64,000 nt of DNA from UBA1450 sp964452355 (GTDB lineage: Bacteria; Patescibacteriota; Microgenomatia; UBA1406; GWC2-37-13). Shown here piece by piece: positions 42,555 through 53,136 of this stretch. Made by a program: the position numbers and the translations under genes. Location: positions 5,578 to 69,577 of the forward strand of contig CAYVKV010000008.1 of the NCBI GenBank assembly GCA_964452355.1, written 5' to 3'. The notes below the pieces were generated by a model, which worked only from the letters and a program-made list of their open reading frames with translations, was not told where the DNA came from and made no database searches. Every line of letters begins with the position of its first letter. Position 1 is the stretch's first letter.

Positions 42555-44200
42555 GGTTTTATTTTGATAACTAAATAAGAGTGCTGTGGATGAGGATATG
42601 TGCTTTCCAAGGGAATATAACAAATAGATTTCGGCAGTATTTCAAGTTCTTGTCTTGTAAACACGCCAATTCCCTCATATCCCGGTTTCTTCATAAGATA
42701 ATCAGTAATTTCTTGCATTGTTTCTCCATAATACAGACCGTTAAAAGGCTGAACAAAGAACCAGCTATCTCTTTCTTCAATTGTTCTTTGTTGAAGATAA
42801 GTATCAGTTGGGTACCAGGTTCCAACAAGAGGATAAATTTGAGGTTCCCCAAGTACTTCTGTCGTATATATAAGATTATTTTTTGGCCAGTAACGCCTTG
42901 CTGTTTCTTCGATTATTCGTGGCTTGAGGCTAAAAATTTTAAATGCTTTTTCTGAGTAGGCTCCAAAAAAGAACTTAATAAAAAGAGTAACTTCAATCAA
43001 AGCAATAACAATAACACTTATTGCGAGCAATTTATGCTTTTGGATCTGGATTTTTTTGAGAGCAAGGACAATGAGAACTGTCTCTATTCCCATTGATGCG
43101 AGGTATCTTTTTGCGTTTACGGCACCTTCAGTGATAGTTGAAGGTAGCGGAGCAAGAAGAACAAATGCAAGTAGGGTGAAAAATACTGGATCTTTACATT
43201 TTTTGGCTATGTAGAAAAGACCGATAAAATAAAATGGAACAAGAACAATATACAAAGGAGATGATGGTGCTTGTTGTATGCTCGGGTCTGATCGATCAAG
43301 TGCGAGATATTGCAGATTGAAGTGTTTTAAATAGTTCTCAAAGAAGATGTACCCAGTGGTTGTTCCTTTATTGTAGAATGCTTTGGATAATAGATCATTT
43401 TTTCCTGCCTCACGGAAATCTCCGATTTCAATAAATTTTCCTCGACTAAAAGAAAAGGCAGATGTGTTGTTTAGACGAACAGAACTACCTCCCGAGAAAA
43501 ATTGCATTAGTATTGGAGTAAAGCTTACAACGAAGAAAAGAAATACCAGACTATATTTTAGTTTATGAGAAAGTTTGAGTGCGACAGTATATGTAATGAC
43601 AAGAAGTGGTGCCAATACCCAACTGAGTGGATAAGCGTACAAGGATAGTGAGAGACAAATCGTTGAAATAATAATATTCCTCAAAACATGTTTGTTGGAG
43701 AGTGCCAATATAAAAAAGGTTAGCGACATAAAAATAAGAAAAGAGGCACTTATACTAGCGGAAATAATATGAGAGTAAAAAATGTTATAGGGAAGGATTG
43801 TTATTATCGTGGCTCCAAGAAGTGCCCAATATCTATTGTTGGTAAGCGTTTGAAGGAGTAAGTACATCGTCGGAATATACAGGAGAGAGAATAGCACTGC
43901 AGGAAATCTTAACCAGAAAATTGAAGCACCAAATACCTTAAAAAAGAATGCAGATGTATAAATATCAAGGGGTAGTTTGTAGTCGCCAAATGCCCGAAAA
44001 AACATCGGAAAACGCTCTCCCCAACTATCATGACCTGTTGATACGATACTGTATACGTCGTATGCTATTCCATATTCATCGATATCAAGGGGTGGGGTTG
44101 AGGTGAGTTGGTAAGTATGAAGGAAAAATGCTCCAGTTATAACTACTGCAAGAGTAATAATTGGCACATTTTTTTTTATAAATTCTTTCAAATGAAACAT
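42542..44200 (-). CDS. Polytopic GT39/ArnT-like glycosyltransferase
   Basis: A 552-aa GT-C protein. PPLDIDEYGIAYDVYS with Asp41-Glu42 in the first loop, GDYKLPLDIY further on, about twelve helices and an external C-terminal domain. Its own extended -10 box (TGATAAAAT) sits 7 nt before the ATG although the preceding gene is on the same strand 67 bp away. Confidence 0.86.
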   Translation of the reverse strand: MFHLKEFIKKNVPIITLAVVITGAFFLHTYQLTSTPPLDIDEYGIAYDVYSIVSTGHDSWGERFPMFFRAFGDYKLPLDIYTSAFFFKVFGASIFWLRFPAVLFSLLYIPTMYLLLQTLTNNRYWALLGATIITILPYNIFYSHIISASISASFLIFMSLTFFILALSNKHVLRNIIISTICLSLSLYAYPLSWVLAPLLVITYTVALKLSHKLKYSLVFLFFVVSFTPILMQFFSGGSSVRLNNTSAFSFSRGKFIEIGDFREAGKNDLLSKAFYNKGTTTGYIFFENYLKHFNLQYLALDRSDPSIQQAPSSPLYIVLVPFYFIGLFYIAKKCKDPVFFTLLAFVLLAPLPSTITEGAVNAKRYLASMGIETVLIVLALKKIQIQKHKLLAISVIVIALIEVTLFIKFFFGAYSEKAFKIFSLKPRIIEETARRYWPKNNLIYTTEVLGEPQIYPLVGTWYPTDTYLQQRTIEERDSWFFVQPFNGLYYGETMQEITDYLMKKPGYEGIGVFTRQELEILPKSICYIPLESTYPHPQHSYLVIKIKPCSL

Positions 44201-44207
44201 TTTTATT

Positions 44208-44216
44208 ATTTTATCA
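44208..44216 (-). promoter_or_regulatory. Extended -10 promoter of the 44200 gene
   Basis: Minus strand TGATAAAAT, 7 nt before the ATG, predicting a leader of 0-1 nt. Confidence 0.5.
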
Positions 44217-44267
44217 CTTTGTTCTTAAGTAATATATTTGTGCAAGGAAAAACAGTAAGAGAAAAGG

Positions 44268-46082
44268 TTAGTTTGTATTCAATTCAAGTTCTATATGAAT
44301 ATATTCTTTTGGTGGAAGAACGCCAATAGTTGACCCTGCAATCCACCTTGTGCAAAACTGATCTTCGTCCATTGCTTCGATTGTAAAATCAGAAATTTTA
44401 TGAGGTGAAACCCAACGGGTAAGATAGCTTTTTGAGCATGTTTTTCCATTGAGTATTGAAAAATCTATTCCGGCGTCAATTTTATCAATAATCATAAACT
44501 CGGCGGGAACTTTCTCTTTATAACAACTTACTTTTTCCCGATCAATGATATATGTGGTATCAGATTGGAGAGATGAGACACATTCGTCCGTGATGACTAT
44601 ATCATCAATGGTATATATATTTGGATTTTTCACCATTTGCTGTTGGCGAAGAGATGATTCCTGATTGTCTCGAGGTTGGAAAAAAACAAGACCACTATAT
44701 AGAACACGAGGATTACTTGTCACCACAACAATTTTTGAAGATTTAGCCGATTCAAGCGAGAGATATTTTGCTAATGTGCGAGTCGGAACCCGATAATGAC
44801 CATTGAGCTCAATCGGGAGGATGAAAAAATAGGTATATATAAATGTACTAAAGCACGCGGCATAGAGGAGTGCTATACCAAATAAGATTATTCTTTTTGG
44901 GAAATATCGTTGCGCTTCTTGAACTGCTTGATAAACGCCGTAAGAAATAAATATAAGGAATATGGGAAGCATTAAGATGGCGCGGTTTAATATGGAGAAA
45001 CCAGACATACTGACCGCAGTTGAAATGGGAGCGATTAGCAAAATTGCGATGAGAAGATAAAACTCTTTTCTTCTATTTAAGTAGAGAGACAGTGCTCCCC
45101 AAGAGACAAAAAATATTTCAAATATATAAAAAAAGCCAAAATATTTATAAATCTCAGCACTATAGAATAGTGCTGTTGGGGAAAATGACTGCAAATAATT
45201 TTCGACCATATGTCGAAAGCCAAATACAAACTTATTTATTATAAGTGAATGAAAAGGAGTTTCGATCGAAGCGGTACGAAGCTGAATTACCTGATCTGAA
45301 AATGAATTCAAGTTGGTGAAAACAAACTCATATGAACGCCGCTCAAGAATTGAGCTTTCAAGAAATTTACCTCCGAAAACAAAGCCAAAAACTGCAAGAA
45401 TGAATGTAGAGATAATGAGAATATACGGGAAAAAAACTCTTCTTTTTTTGGGCGTTATGGAAATTCGGTAGACAGAAATTGCCACGATCAATGGTAAGAG
45501 TTGAAGTTTTGCACCATGGTAGGAAAAAAATCCGAGAATAAAGAATAAAAATGATAAAAATAAGTTTTTTTTTGTATATTCTTTAATCAAGAAATTCATT
45601 CCAAGAATATAAAAAAGAAGAACAAATGCACCATCTATACCGTGCCGTGAGAAAAAAATACTCCAAGGGTTCATAAGAAATATAATTCCTCCAATGAGAG
45701 CAATAGTTTTATTGCCTAATAAATTTTTCAGTAAGACCATAAAGGATGCCGCTGTTATCACATTTAGCAGGACATAGAGTGCTCGGTACGTAGTCATGGT
45801 TAAATCAGTAAAAAACCACAGCGGAGCAAGAATCATATAGGGTACAGGGCTCACCTGCCCGAGAGTGTTAGTAGTTATGAGCGATTGTGGAAAACCGACT
45901 CCAGAGAGATCTGTGCCTATCATTTGAAAGGTTTTGCTACTGAGTGAATATTCCACTTCGTCATACTGCATTCCTGGTGGAAAGCGATCGATCCAAACGA
46001 AGCGAATTGCAACTAATACCATAAAAATGGAGATCACGAGCGCATTTTTCTTGATGAATTTCAAAGAGTTTTTGAGTTTCAT
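44268..46082 (-). CDS. Polytopic GT39/ArnT-like glycosyltransferase
   Basis: A 604-aa GT-C protein, the largest of the array. PPGMQYDEVEYSLSSK with Asp41-Glu42 marks the catalytic loop. The C-terminal external domain (about 420-604) is longer than in its neighbours and has several Cys that could form disulfides. It overlaps the upstream GT2 gene by 4 bp (ATGA). Confidence 0.86.
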   Translation of the reverse strand: MKLKNSLKFIKKNALVISIFMVLVAIRFVWIDRFPPGMQYDEVEYSLSSKTFQMIGTDLSGVGFPQSLITTNTLGQVSPVPYMILAPLWFFTDLTMTTYRALYVLLNVITAASFMVLLKNLLGNKTIALIGGIIFLMNPWSIFFSRHGIDGAFVLLFYILGMNFLIKEYTKKNLFLSFLFFILGFFSYHGAKLQLLPLIVAISVYRISITPKKRRVFFPYILIISTFILAVFGFVFGGKFLESSILERRSYEFVFTNLNSFSDQVIQLRTASIETPFHSLIINKFVFGFRHMVENYLQSFSPTALFYSAEIYKYFGFFYIFEIFFVSWGALSLYLNRRKEFYLLIAILLIAPISTAVSMSGFSILNRAILMLPIFLIFISYGVYQAVQEAQRYFPKRIILFGIALLYAACFSTFIYTYFFILPIELNGHYRVPTRTLAKYLSLESAKSSKIVVVTSNPRVLYSGLVFFQPRDNQESSLRQQQMVKNPNIYTIDDIVITDECVSSLQSDTTYIIDREKVSCYKEKVPAEFMIIDKIDAGIDFSILNGKTCSKSYLTRWVSPHKISDFTIEAMDEDQFCTRWIAGSTIGVLPPKEYIHIELELNTN

Positions 46083-46981
46083 TTCAGAAGTTTTTGAAGT
46101 ATTTTACTTTTAATCGTAGAAGTTGAATCGTTTGGAAATTTGTTTTGGATCCAGAACATAATTTCTCTCAGTAGATTTTTTGTAAATATTTGCATTTGAG
46201 AATCCAATTTCTGCTCTTCTGTATTTTTGTATTTGTTCATTTCCCAGTAATAAAAATAAACCAAGGGATAATACATAAGCTGCATGAAGGATAAGGTAAA
46301 TCCATGCATCCCATCTTTATAACCATCTGCAGCAAAGAATCGACTAATAAACTCCGAGGAGCCCTGTGAAAGGGCTTGAGAAAGAGTAAATTTTTCCCCG
46401 GATGATAAATGTATCTGTGCATCTGCTTTTGCGTACCGTATCATTTTGAGCATATACTCGTCAAGTGATTCATAATTATGATGAATAAGGGCAAGCTCTT
46501 CTTCGGGTTCGATCTTCAATCCATCTCCTTTTGTTTTTGGTTGGGCATGAAGTTTTTTTGACCACGTGACAGAGTCCTTTTTAAAAAGTCGAATTTGATG
46601 ATCTGGCCACCATCTACTGTGTTGGATCCATTTTCCAAAGATAATATTTTTTCTTGGGATGCTAATGAAGTCGTACTTATCATATTCTTCAAGAAGTTTG
46701 TCAGATAGTTGTTTTGATACAATCTCATCCGGGTCAAGAATTAAAATATAATCATTTTTTGCATACTGTTTTGACTTTTCCCGAAGAAGTTCTACATAAT
46801 CGACGGGATTTTCTTGAATAATTTTAACCAAGTTGAGTGAGAGAAGGTTGTTTTGTGTATTCTTGGTAAGACCAATATCAATGATTATGATTTCTGATGC
46901 CAATGATTGCACAGATTCTATTGACTTAAGCAGGTATGGTGGATTTCCATTTGCCACAATAAGTACCGAGATATTAGTCAT
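46079..46981 (-). CDS. GT2 family glycosyltransferase (WaaE-like)
   Basis: A 300-aa transferase from the Met of MTNISVLIVANG; this ATG overlaps the flippase stop by 8 bp, indicating coupled translation. Metal site LDPDEIV (about 86-92), IPRKNIIFGKW and HSRWWPDHQIRLFKKD are shared with the paralogue at 29835-30626. The first acidic donor motif is weak (IIIDIGLTKN instead of DSGSxD). Probably adds a sugar to a lipid-linked glycan in the cytoplasm. Confidence 0.85.
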   Translation of the reverse strand: MTNISVLIVANGNPPYLLKSIESVQSLASEIIIIDIGLTKNTQNNLLSLNLVKIIQENPVDYVELLREKSKQYAKNDYILILDPDEIVSKQLSDKLLEEYDKYDFISIPRKNIIFGKWIQHSRWWPDHQIRLFKKDSVTWSKKLHAQPKTKGDGLKIEPEEELALIHHNYESLDEYMLKMIRYAKADAQIHLSSGEKFTLSQALSQGSSEFISRFFAADGYKDGMHGFTLSFMQLMYYPLVYFYYWEMNKYKNTEEQKLDSQMQIFTKNLLREIMFWIQNKFPNDSTSTIKSKILQKLLK

Positions 46982-48413
46982 ATTTGAAAAAAGAAGTAAC
47001 TTCATTCATTATATTGATCTTGAACACAAGATACAATATCAGGGCATATGAGATAACTCCGGTTGCAATCGATAACCCAAACTGGATCCAGGAACTTGTC
47101 TGGAAAAGGGTAATATACACCATGACTCCCATAAAAAGACTTGATAGTATTCCAGGATAGACTTGCTTGATAAACGAGAACGCAACATATTTTTTCGCCA
47201 CCACAATTATCGCAACAAAGGTAAGAGATAATATAATGAGTGCAATTGGATATCCAATCATTCCATACATTGAAGTAAGAATGGGGATTAATATCCATGA
47301 CATTACCGTCCAATACACCATGAATTTAAAGGTTGTTTTAACTTTTCCAAGCGCATTAAAAAGATTGGTAAATGGACTTGAAAAGGACGATAGAAACGCT
47401 GAAATGACAATTAAGTAAAAGATTGGCAGGGCTGGTTCCCATTTACTGTATTTTGGTACGAGTTCTACAAAACGATTCATAAGAAGGAGCATCCCCACAA
47501 ATGCTGGGGCAAGAATCAGCGTTTGATATCTGATAACTTTTTCAAGAAGTTGTGCCACGCGCTCTTGTTCAGACTGCATCCGCGAAAATATCGGAAATAA
47601 GATTCTGTTCACATTATCCATAATCATTCTAATCGGAGATTCTGCCCATCGTTTTGCCCAGCCGATATATCCAAGAGCTTCCAAGCCCAGTGCCTTTCCA
47701 AGAAATAACAAGATGAGATCGTCTTTGACGAGTGCAAGAAGAGTATTTGTTTGAAACGGTACTCCAAAAGAGAGAAGCTTCTTAAGACTTTTTGTTGAGA
47801 TTCCAAACTGCGGAAGCCAAAATGATATGTAATAAATGAGCAGCGTTCCGATAATTGCTCGGATAAGTACTGCATACATAAAGCTCATGAGTCCGAAACC
47901 GGCAAGTGCAAGAACAGAAACAGTGATATAAAATACGGTATTTTCTACCACCTGGACAAGCACGATTTTTTGAAATTGTACATTTCGTTCAAGTTTGATT
48001 GAAGGAATGGTTTTCAATGATGAAAGAAAAAATGCCACCAACAATGCCCAGTACAAATATATTGCTTCAGAGGGTAGTTCATAAAATGAACGGACAACAG
48101 GAGTCAAGAGAAATCCAGCCGTTATTAAAGTAACAATAAGCAACTGCTGGACGGTGAAGGTTGTTCGCAGATCATCATTCGTTACATTCTCTTTTTGGAC
48201 CAATGAAGCCGCAAGTCCAATATCAGAAAAATAATTTAAAAATGAAATAATAGAAAGAGTAAGGATATATATCCCAAAAATTTCCGGTGCAAGAACGATT
48301 GTTAGGATAAGATTTGCAGCGAGTCCAAGGACGGCAGAATATCCGCTTTGAAAGAACAGGCTCATGAGGCTTATCACTGAGTTTTTCTTTAATGTTTTGT
48401 TTTTTTCTTCCAT
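46974..48413 (-). CDS. Wzx-like polysaccharide flippase (MATE/MOP superfamily)
   Basis: A 479-aa protein with about fourteen helices, of the polysaccharide-synthesis/lipopolysaccharide O-flippase family. The N-terminal MSLFFQSGYSAVLGLAANL, then FSDIGLAASLVQKENV and FGVPFQTNTLLALVKDDL, are typical. It would move polyprenyl-linked oligosaccharide across the membrane, supplying acceptors to the outward-facing GT-C enzymes. It is the only flippase seen in the cluster. Overlaps its neighbours by 25 bp upstream and 8 bp downstream. Confidence 0.9.
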   Translation of the reverse strand: MEEKNKTLKKNSVISLMSLFFQSGYSAVLGLAANLILTIVLAPEIFGIYILTLSIISFLNYFSDIGLAASLVQKENVTNDDLRTTFTVQQLLIVTLITAGFLLTPVVRSFYELPSEAIYLYWALLVAFFLSSLKTIPSIKLERNVQFQKIVLVQVVENTVFYITVSVLALAGFGLMSFMYAVLIRAIIGTLLIYYISFWLPQFGISTKSLKKLLSFGVPFQTNTLLALVKDDLILLFLGKALGLEALGYIGWAKRWAESPIRMIMDNVNRILFPIFSRMQSEQERVAQLLEKVIRYQTLILAPAFVGMLLLMNRFVELVPKYSKWEPALPIFYLIVISAFLSSFSSPFTNLFNALGKVKTTFKFMVYWTVMSWILIPILTSMYGMIGYPIALIILSLTFVAIIVVAKKYVAFSFIKQVYPGILSSLFMGVMVYITLFQTSSWIQFGLSIATGVISYALILYLVFKINIMNEVTSFFKYD

Positions 48414-50080
48414 AAAGATTCTTGATATGAGTAGAGTATGAGTATTATACCGATAAGAACAGTCAGAGTATTTGCAATTTTTTGAATAGTTGTTTGGCGA
48501 TAAGTGACCTCAACAATATGTGTAACTTGATCATAGAATGAAATTATCGGACGACCCAGTTTGTCAAACTTCTTTGGTTCATATTTTTTACCATCGATTT
48601 GGATATTCCAGTAATGTGCTGAATGAATATTGAGAACAATGGGGCTTTCGGCTTGGATCTCCAATTTTGATCCGAAAGATGAATTATTAAGTATATTAAT
48701 TTTTCCTTGATTTGACACTTTTGGAACGACAGGAGTGTTAAATTCAGGTATCAATGTATTTTGTGTTTCGAGATTTTTCCAATACTTAAAATCTACAGAG
48801 GAGGGTACATATTCTGGTACTTTGAAGGCTGCAATATTTGAGATGTATGTTTCCGAAAGATATGAATTGGTATAGTTTTGAACCTGAAGATCGAGCGGTT
48901 TGAAAAACTTGGCATTCAAAAAAATAATCATGATCAATATGGTGCCTGCAAAGATGATGCGAAACATTCGTGGCAGAGTTGAGAGGAAATATGCGGTGAA
49001 AAATGCCAGTCCAAATATCACAAATAGTAAAAATCTCCAGGGAAACTGAAAGAGTGAAAGAGCCGGTTCAAACATTTTCCACAGAAATAAAGAAGATTCG
49101 GTGGTTGAAAATATACTTCCAAAGAGCAAAATTCCGACAGCGGCGATAAGTGCGTCTCTTTTTTCATATTTCTTTTTGAGAAGCTTTGTAATAAATAGGC
49201 AGATTCCTGCTCCTGCAAAAAGGAGCTGGACTTTCCCAACCATAAAAGACATGCCATCAAACTCACATCCAGGTGCTGATCCTGCATATCCCCATGGAGA
49301 GCTCCAGAGCTGCACTGGGCACAAGAAGTGGTCTGAATACTCAGTGAGTGTTGCGACGCGAGATGCATGCACCTGCGCTAATTCACCAAGTGCGGGAAGC
49401 CAGAAATATGAGCTTAAAAGGATCCCTCCAATAGCTGCAACCCACGCATATCGATTTTTTATTATCGCTATATAAATAAGAATAATCGGAATTGAAACAA
49501 GTGAAAAAATATTATGCGCGGTAAAAAGTGCAGACAAAATAAATGCGGTAAAAAATACATTTTTTTTATTTGTCGTTGTTATGTATGACAACGCCAGAGG
49601 AAAGAGTGCAAAGAACCACATCTCTGCCATATTACTTCGAACAAAAATATCAACAGCAATGAAGGGAGAGCTCATATAGGCTATTGATCCAATAAGCCCC
49701 GAAAGTCTACCGAAGAAATGTTTGAGAAGGCGATACATTCCCAATAGTCCAACAACAAGCGCAAGCATATAACTCATTTCAAGCGATTGTGGAATTGGAA
49801 TGCCAATGAGGTGAATGGCCGATGTTATCCAGTAGGATAAGGGCGCATAATAGTTAAAGATAGGATATCCAAGGTTGAATGAAAAATGGGGAGCAATTCG
49901 TGGCGGTAGCACTCCATTTTGAATATTGAAACTAAATTCTGAAATGCGCGCTGCCTGAGTCTCATCGTGACCCACAAATGTAAGAGAATCAAATGGATTG
50001 AGGTTTCGGACAAAAATCATCAAGACAACAATGAACGTTATCAAGAATAGTTTTGAAACAATGTTTTTTGAAGAAGTCAT
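48389..50080 (-). CDS. PTPS-related polytopic membrane protein (GT-C-like)
   Basis: A 563-aa paralogue of the 36623-38287 protein. GHDETQAARI (Asp39-Glu40) in the first loop, LPPRIAPHFSFNLGYPIF with NYYAPLSYW, DIFVRSNMAEMWFF, and an external C-terminal domain. The conserved acidic pair and the FVRSNMAE region support enzyme-like GT-C function, but no reaction is established for the family. It sits 12 bp after a GT39 gene. Confidence 0.75.
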   Translation of the reverse strand: MTSSKNIVSKLFLITFIVVLMIFVRNLNPFDSLTFVGHDETQAARISEFSFNIQNGVLPPRIAPHFSFNLGYPIFNYYAPLSYWITSAIHLIGIPIPQSLEMSYMLALVVGLLGMYRLLKHFFGRLSGLIGSIAYMSSPFIAVDIFVRSNMAEMWFFALFPLALSYITTTNKKNVFFTAFILSALFTAHNIFSLVSIPIILIYIAIIKNRYAWVAAIGGILLSSYFWLPALGELAQVHASRVATLTEYSDHFLCPVQLWSSPWGYAGSAPGCEFDGMSFMVGKVQLLFAGAGICLFITKLLKKKYEKRDALIAAVGILLFGSIFSTTESSLFLWKMFEPALSLFQFPWRFLLFVIFGLAFFTAYFLSTLPRMFRIIFAGTILIMIIFLNAKFFKPLDLQVQNYTNSYLSETYISNIAAFKVPEYVPSSVDFKYWKNLETQNTLIPEFNTPVVPKVSNQGKINILNNSSFGSKLEIQAESPIVLNIHSAHYWNIQIDGKKYEPKKFDKLGRPIISFYDQVTHIVEVTYRQTTIQKIANTLTVLIGIILILYSYQESLWKKKTKH

Positions 50081-50092
50081 AACAGATGGTGA

Positions 50093-51646
50093 TTATTTTT
50101 TCGAGATTATTGAAAATTCAGAGGCAATCGGTAATAATTCATATACATAAACTGCTTTATCTCCCTCAGGTTTGCCATATTTTTGCGTAAACTTGATGGG
50201 CCATTCTTCTGGAAATTCTTCCCTATGAGAAAATACGATGAATACCTGTCTTTCGAGAAGTTCATGTTGAAACTCTGAGAAATATCGCTCATCAAGTGGC
50301 CATAAGCCTCGAATTTCAATACGATCAGTATCATCATCGAGTAGATATACTTTCAAGACATCTGCAATGAGTCCAAAATCACCTTCTGCAAGGATGAGGA
50401 CGGGTCGTGCGATTGATTTTTCTCGCATGGTATTCATCAGGTCTTCTGCTCCCCACACTGAGGTCACCCCAGATATATATTGTCCACGGTCAACGGGAGG
50501 AAAATTGGCGCGAACGGGATCGAACAATAACGGGTAGTTGAGTATTCCCATCGAAACAAGTAGTACGCCAAAAATGATATATTGAATTGTTTTTTTCTTC
50601 AATGTGATGAAAAAATACGTTGCGGTGATGACAAGAATTGAGCCATAAAAAAGAAGATATCGTGGAAACACTACTTTCGCAAAAAGTGAAATTGCAACGT
50701 AGGGGAGAAATGTAAACAGAGAAAGATACAAGGCAAGAAGCGCATCTTTTCTATATAAAAAATACAAACCAATGATGCTCAGGGGAACAATAAGCCATCC
50801 GGCCTCCCAAGAAACATATAGGGGAAGAAGACGAAAGTTGTGTAGATGTGCAAATGGTGTCGCTATAAATTCATCAAACGTCATGACAAATGTAGTATTT
50901 TTTTGCGCGACATAATGAAAGAAGGGGGACAGCCGTTGCACGTTGTAAAACAACATACTAATTCCAAACGCAAACCCAAGAAGAATAAAATAATTGATTG
51001 ATTGTGATAGTATTTTTTTAACCTTTTTCTCATGAAGATACATGATCGGTGCGGTGGCTGCAAGCATTATAAACATTCGTGAAGAGGATTTTGCAAGAAG
51101 CGCAAAACCACCGATAAATCCAAGAATCATTGCAATATCAAGTCTCCTTGTTCGGATGAGTATGATTGAAAAAAAGAGCGTCCAGATAAAGCCGGCATTC
51201 ACCGCAGAATCGACTAATGCAATGCGATCATAAAATACAAAAAAGGGAAGAAAAACAAAGAGAGTTGCGCCAATGACTGCGGCTCGTTTTCCCCAAAGAT
51301 ACATCAGGAGACTAAACATGCCGATGAGTCCGATAAAGCCGGTCGTGACTGAAAAAAGCCTTCCCGCAAGGAGCATATCGTTTGGGAAGATTTTAAGAAA
51401 TGGGATCGTTGCCCATGTCTGCAGAGGTTGTCTGCCATCGGTCACGGAAATAAATCTCCAAGATGCATCTTGCCAGGCAACTTTTGCCCACCTGATATAA
51501 ATACCTTCATCAGAAAAGATTGGCCAATGCTCAAGGTTTGTTAAGCGAGTGAGTCCATAAAGAAAGGTGATCACAAGAATAATAAGAACGTCGTACCTCG
51601 TGAATGTTTTTTTGAGGTATTTGATGATTGATTCGATTGAGAACAT
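50093..51646 (-). CDS. Polytopic GT39/ArnT-like glycosyltransferase
   Basis: A 517-aa GT-C protein. PIFSDEGIYIRWA with Asp46-Glu47, then DGRQPLQTW in place of the KPPL motif, about twelve helices and an external C-terminal domain. A TATACT box lies 8 nt before the ATG, within the 23-bp gap after the upstream gene. Confidence 0.86.
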   Translation of the reverse strand: MFSIESIIKYLKKTFTRYDVLIILVITFLYGLTRLTNLEHWPIFSDEGIYIRWAKVAWQDASWRFISVTDGRQPLQTWATIPFLKIFPNDMLLAGRLFSVTTGFIGLIGMFSLLMYLWGKRAAVIGATLFVFLPFFVFYDRIALVDSAVNAGFIWTLFFSIILIRTRRLDIAMILGFIGGFALLAKSSSRMFIMLAATAPIMYLHEKKVKKILSQSINYFILLGFAFGISMLFYNVQRLSPFFHYVAQKNTTFVMTFDEFIATPFAHLHNFRLLPLYVSWEAGWLIVPLSIIGLYFLYRKDALLALYLSLFTFLPYVAISLFAKVVFPRYLLFYGSILVITATYFFITLKKKTIQYIIFGVLLVSMGILNYPLLFDPVRANFPPVDRGQYISGVTSVWGAEDLMNTMREKSIARPVLILAEGDFGLIADVLKVYLLDDDTDRIEIRGLWPLDERYFSEFQHELLERQVFIVFSHREEFPEEWPIKFTQKYGKPEGDKAVYVYELLPIASEFSIISKK

Positions 51647-51669
51647 ACTAGTAAAGTATACAATATCTG

Positions 51670-53136
51670 TTACTTCGAATTCACATAGAGCTGAAGGGGG
51701 TCTTTGGTAAATCGAACGTGCATGTTGAGGAATTGCATTGCTTCAGTGTCGTTCTTGTGAATTACAAAGCAGATTCGTCCCGTTGTCATATTATCACTTT
51801 TTTCTTGCAACTCTCCCAGTGTGTATAAAAAATGGAGGTCGCCGTTAAAGTAGTAAATCATCGATGGATGATTTCCCCACCATCTACTTGTTGTGATAAG
51901 TAAATCCATGCTCTTGAGTGTTTGATATGCTTCTCGCCCCTCAGGCTCCACAACGACATTGAGTTCATCACAAAAACTGTTTGCGATCTTCGCTACGATA
52001 TGATGAGGATCATTTGATGAGTAAAAATTATTCAATACCGTTGATGAAATAAAATAGTGATGAAGAAGAGCGGTGATTATCACCATGATAATAAGCGAAT
52101 AAATCAACCGAGCTTTTTTTATCAAACTGAGCGGATACACCATCAAAAGTGCAAACTGCGGGATATACGGATGTCCATACCAAAATATTTTCGTTTTAGT
52201 TAGATTTAAAAATAAAAACCAGGGAACAATAAAAAGCGCAAAAAGGAGTTGCAGATCTGACAATCGTTTCCGTAACCATTGAAATATGAGTATGGAAAAC
52301 CCTAAAATCGACCACCAAATGTATTTCCCAAATTCAATGTATAGAAGATCAATATAAAATGTTCTTTGTCCAAAATGAGATTCGATTGAAGCGGTGACAC
52401 GCTTGACATGGCTTTCATAAAAGTGCTGATATAAAAAATCATTGCCAAAAAACAGAAACATGCCAATATACCAAATACTCAGAATAAAAAATTGTGTGAT
52501 AAGCCTAGAGTATTCTTTCAGTAGTTTTTTGACATCAATTTTTTTGGTGAAATATTGAAACAGAAAAAATAACCCCATTATTCCTATTGGATAAAAACCA
52601 ATCAGAGATTTGCTATACACTGCACATGATAAAAATATGAGTGAAGTCCAGAATTTTTTATAAAACAATATATAACCAAGCCATCCAATCAGTAGAAAAA
52701 TATCTACATTGAGTACCTGTGCGCGTTGAAGAAATATGGAGCTCAAAGAAGTTATGATGACCACAAGCGTCGCGAGCCACTGTTCTTTGAGTACTTTCCA
52801 GTACAGCAAGTAAGTAAGTGCAAGTGCAAATACTGAAAGAAACAAGGTTGCGATACGGGTCGAAATTTCTGGCTGTGCAAATGGAGTTGCAGCAATTACT
52901 AATCCATAAAACAGAGGAACAAGCGGTGGTTTGTCGAGCCAACTCTGTCCTTGCCAAAGGGGAACAATTGTTTTTGCTTCTCCCATTTCTTGCCCGACTT
53001 GCGCATAAATTGATTCGTCCCAGTCAAAAAAAGGAAGTGGATTTTGAACAATTTTGACAGTAAACAAGATCGCAAATATCAGGAGATATATGGAAACGTG
53101 CCAATGTTTTGCGATAGTTTGATAGAGCAACTTCAT
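51670..53136 (-). CDS. Polytopic GT39/ArnT-like glycosyltransferase
   Basis: A 488-aa GT-C protein closest in layout to ArnT: PFFDWDESIYAQVGQEM with Asp40-Glu41, and SWLDKPPLVPLFYG (KPPL at about 69-72). About eleven helices and a short external C-terminal domain. It overlaps the upstream GT39 gene by 4 bp (ATGA). Confidence 0.87.
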   Translation of the reverse strand: MKLLYQTIAKHWHVSIYLLIFAILFTVKIVQNPLPFFDWDESIYAQVGQEMGEAKTIVPLWQGQSWLDKPPLVPLFYGLVIAATPFAQPEISTRIATLFLSVFALALTYLLYWKVLKEQWLATLVVIITSLSSIFLQRAQVLNVDIFLLIGWLGYILFYKKFWTSLIFLSCAVYSKSLIGFYPIGIMGLFFLFQYFTKKIDVKKLLKEYSRLITQFFILSIWYIGMFLFFGNDFLYQHFYESHVKRVTASIESHFGQRTFYIDLLYIEFGKYIWWSILGFSILIFQWLRKRLSDLQLLFALFIVPWFLFLNLTKTKIFWYGHPYIPQFALLMVYPLSLIKKARLIYSLIIMVIITALLHHYFISSTVLNNFYSSNDPHHIVAKIANSFCDELNVVVEPEGREAYQTLKSMDLLITTSRWWGNHPSMIYYFNGDLHFLYTLGELQEKSDNMTTGRICFVIHKNDTEAMQFLNMHVRFTKDPLQLYVNSK

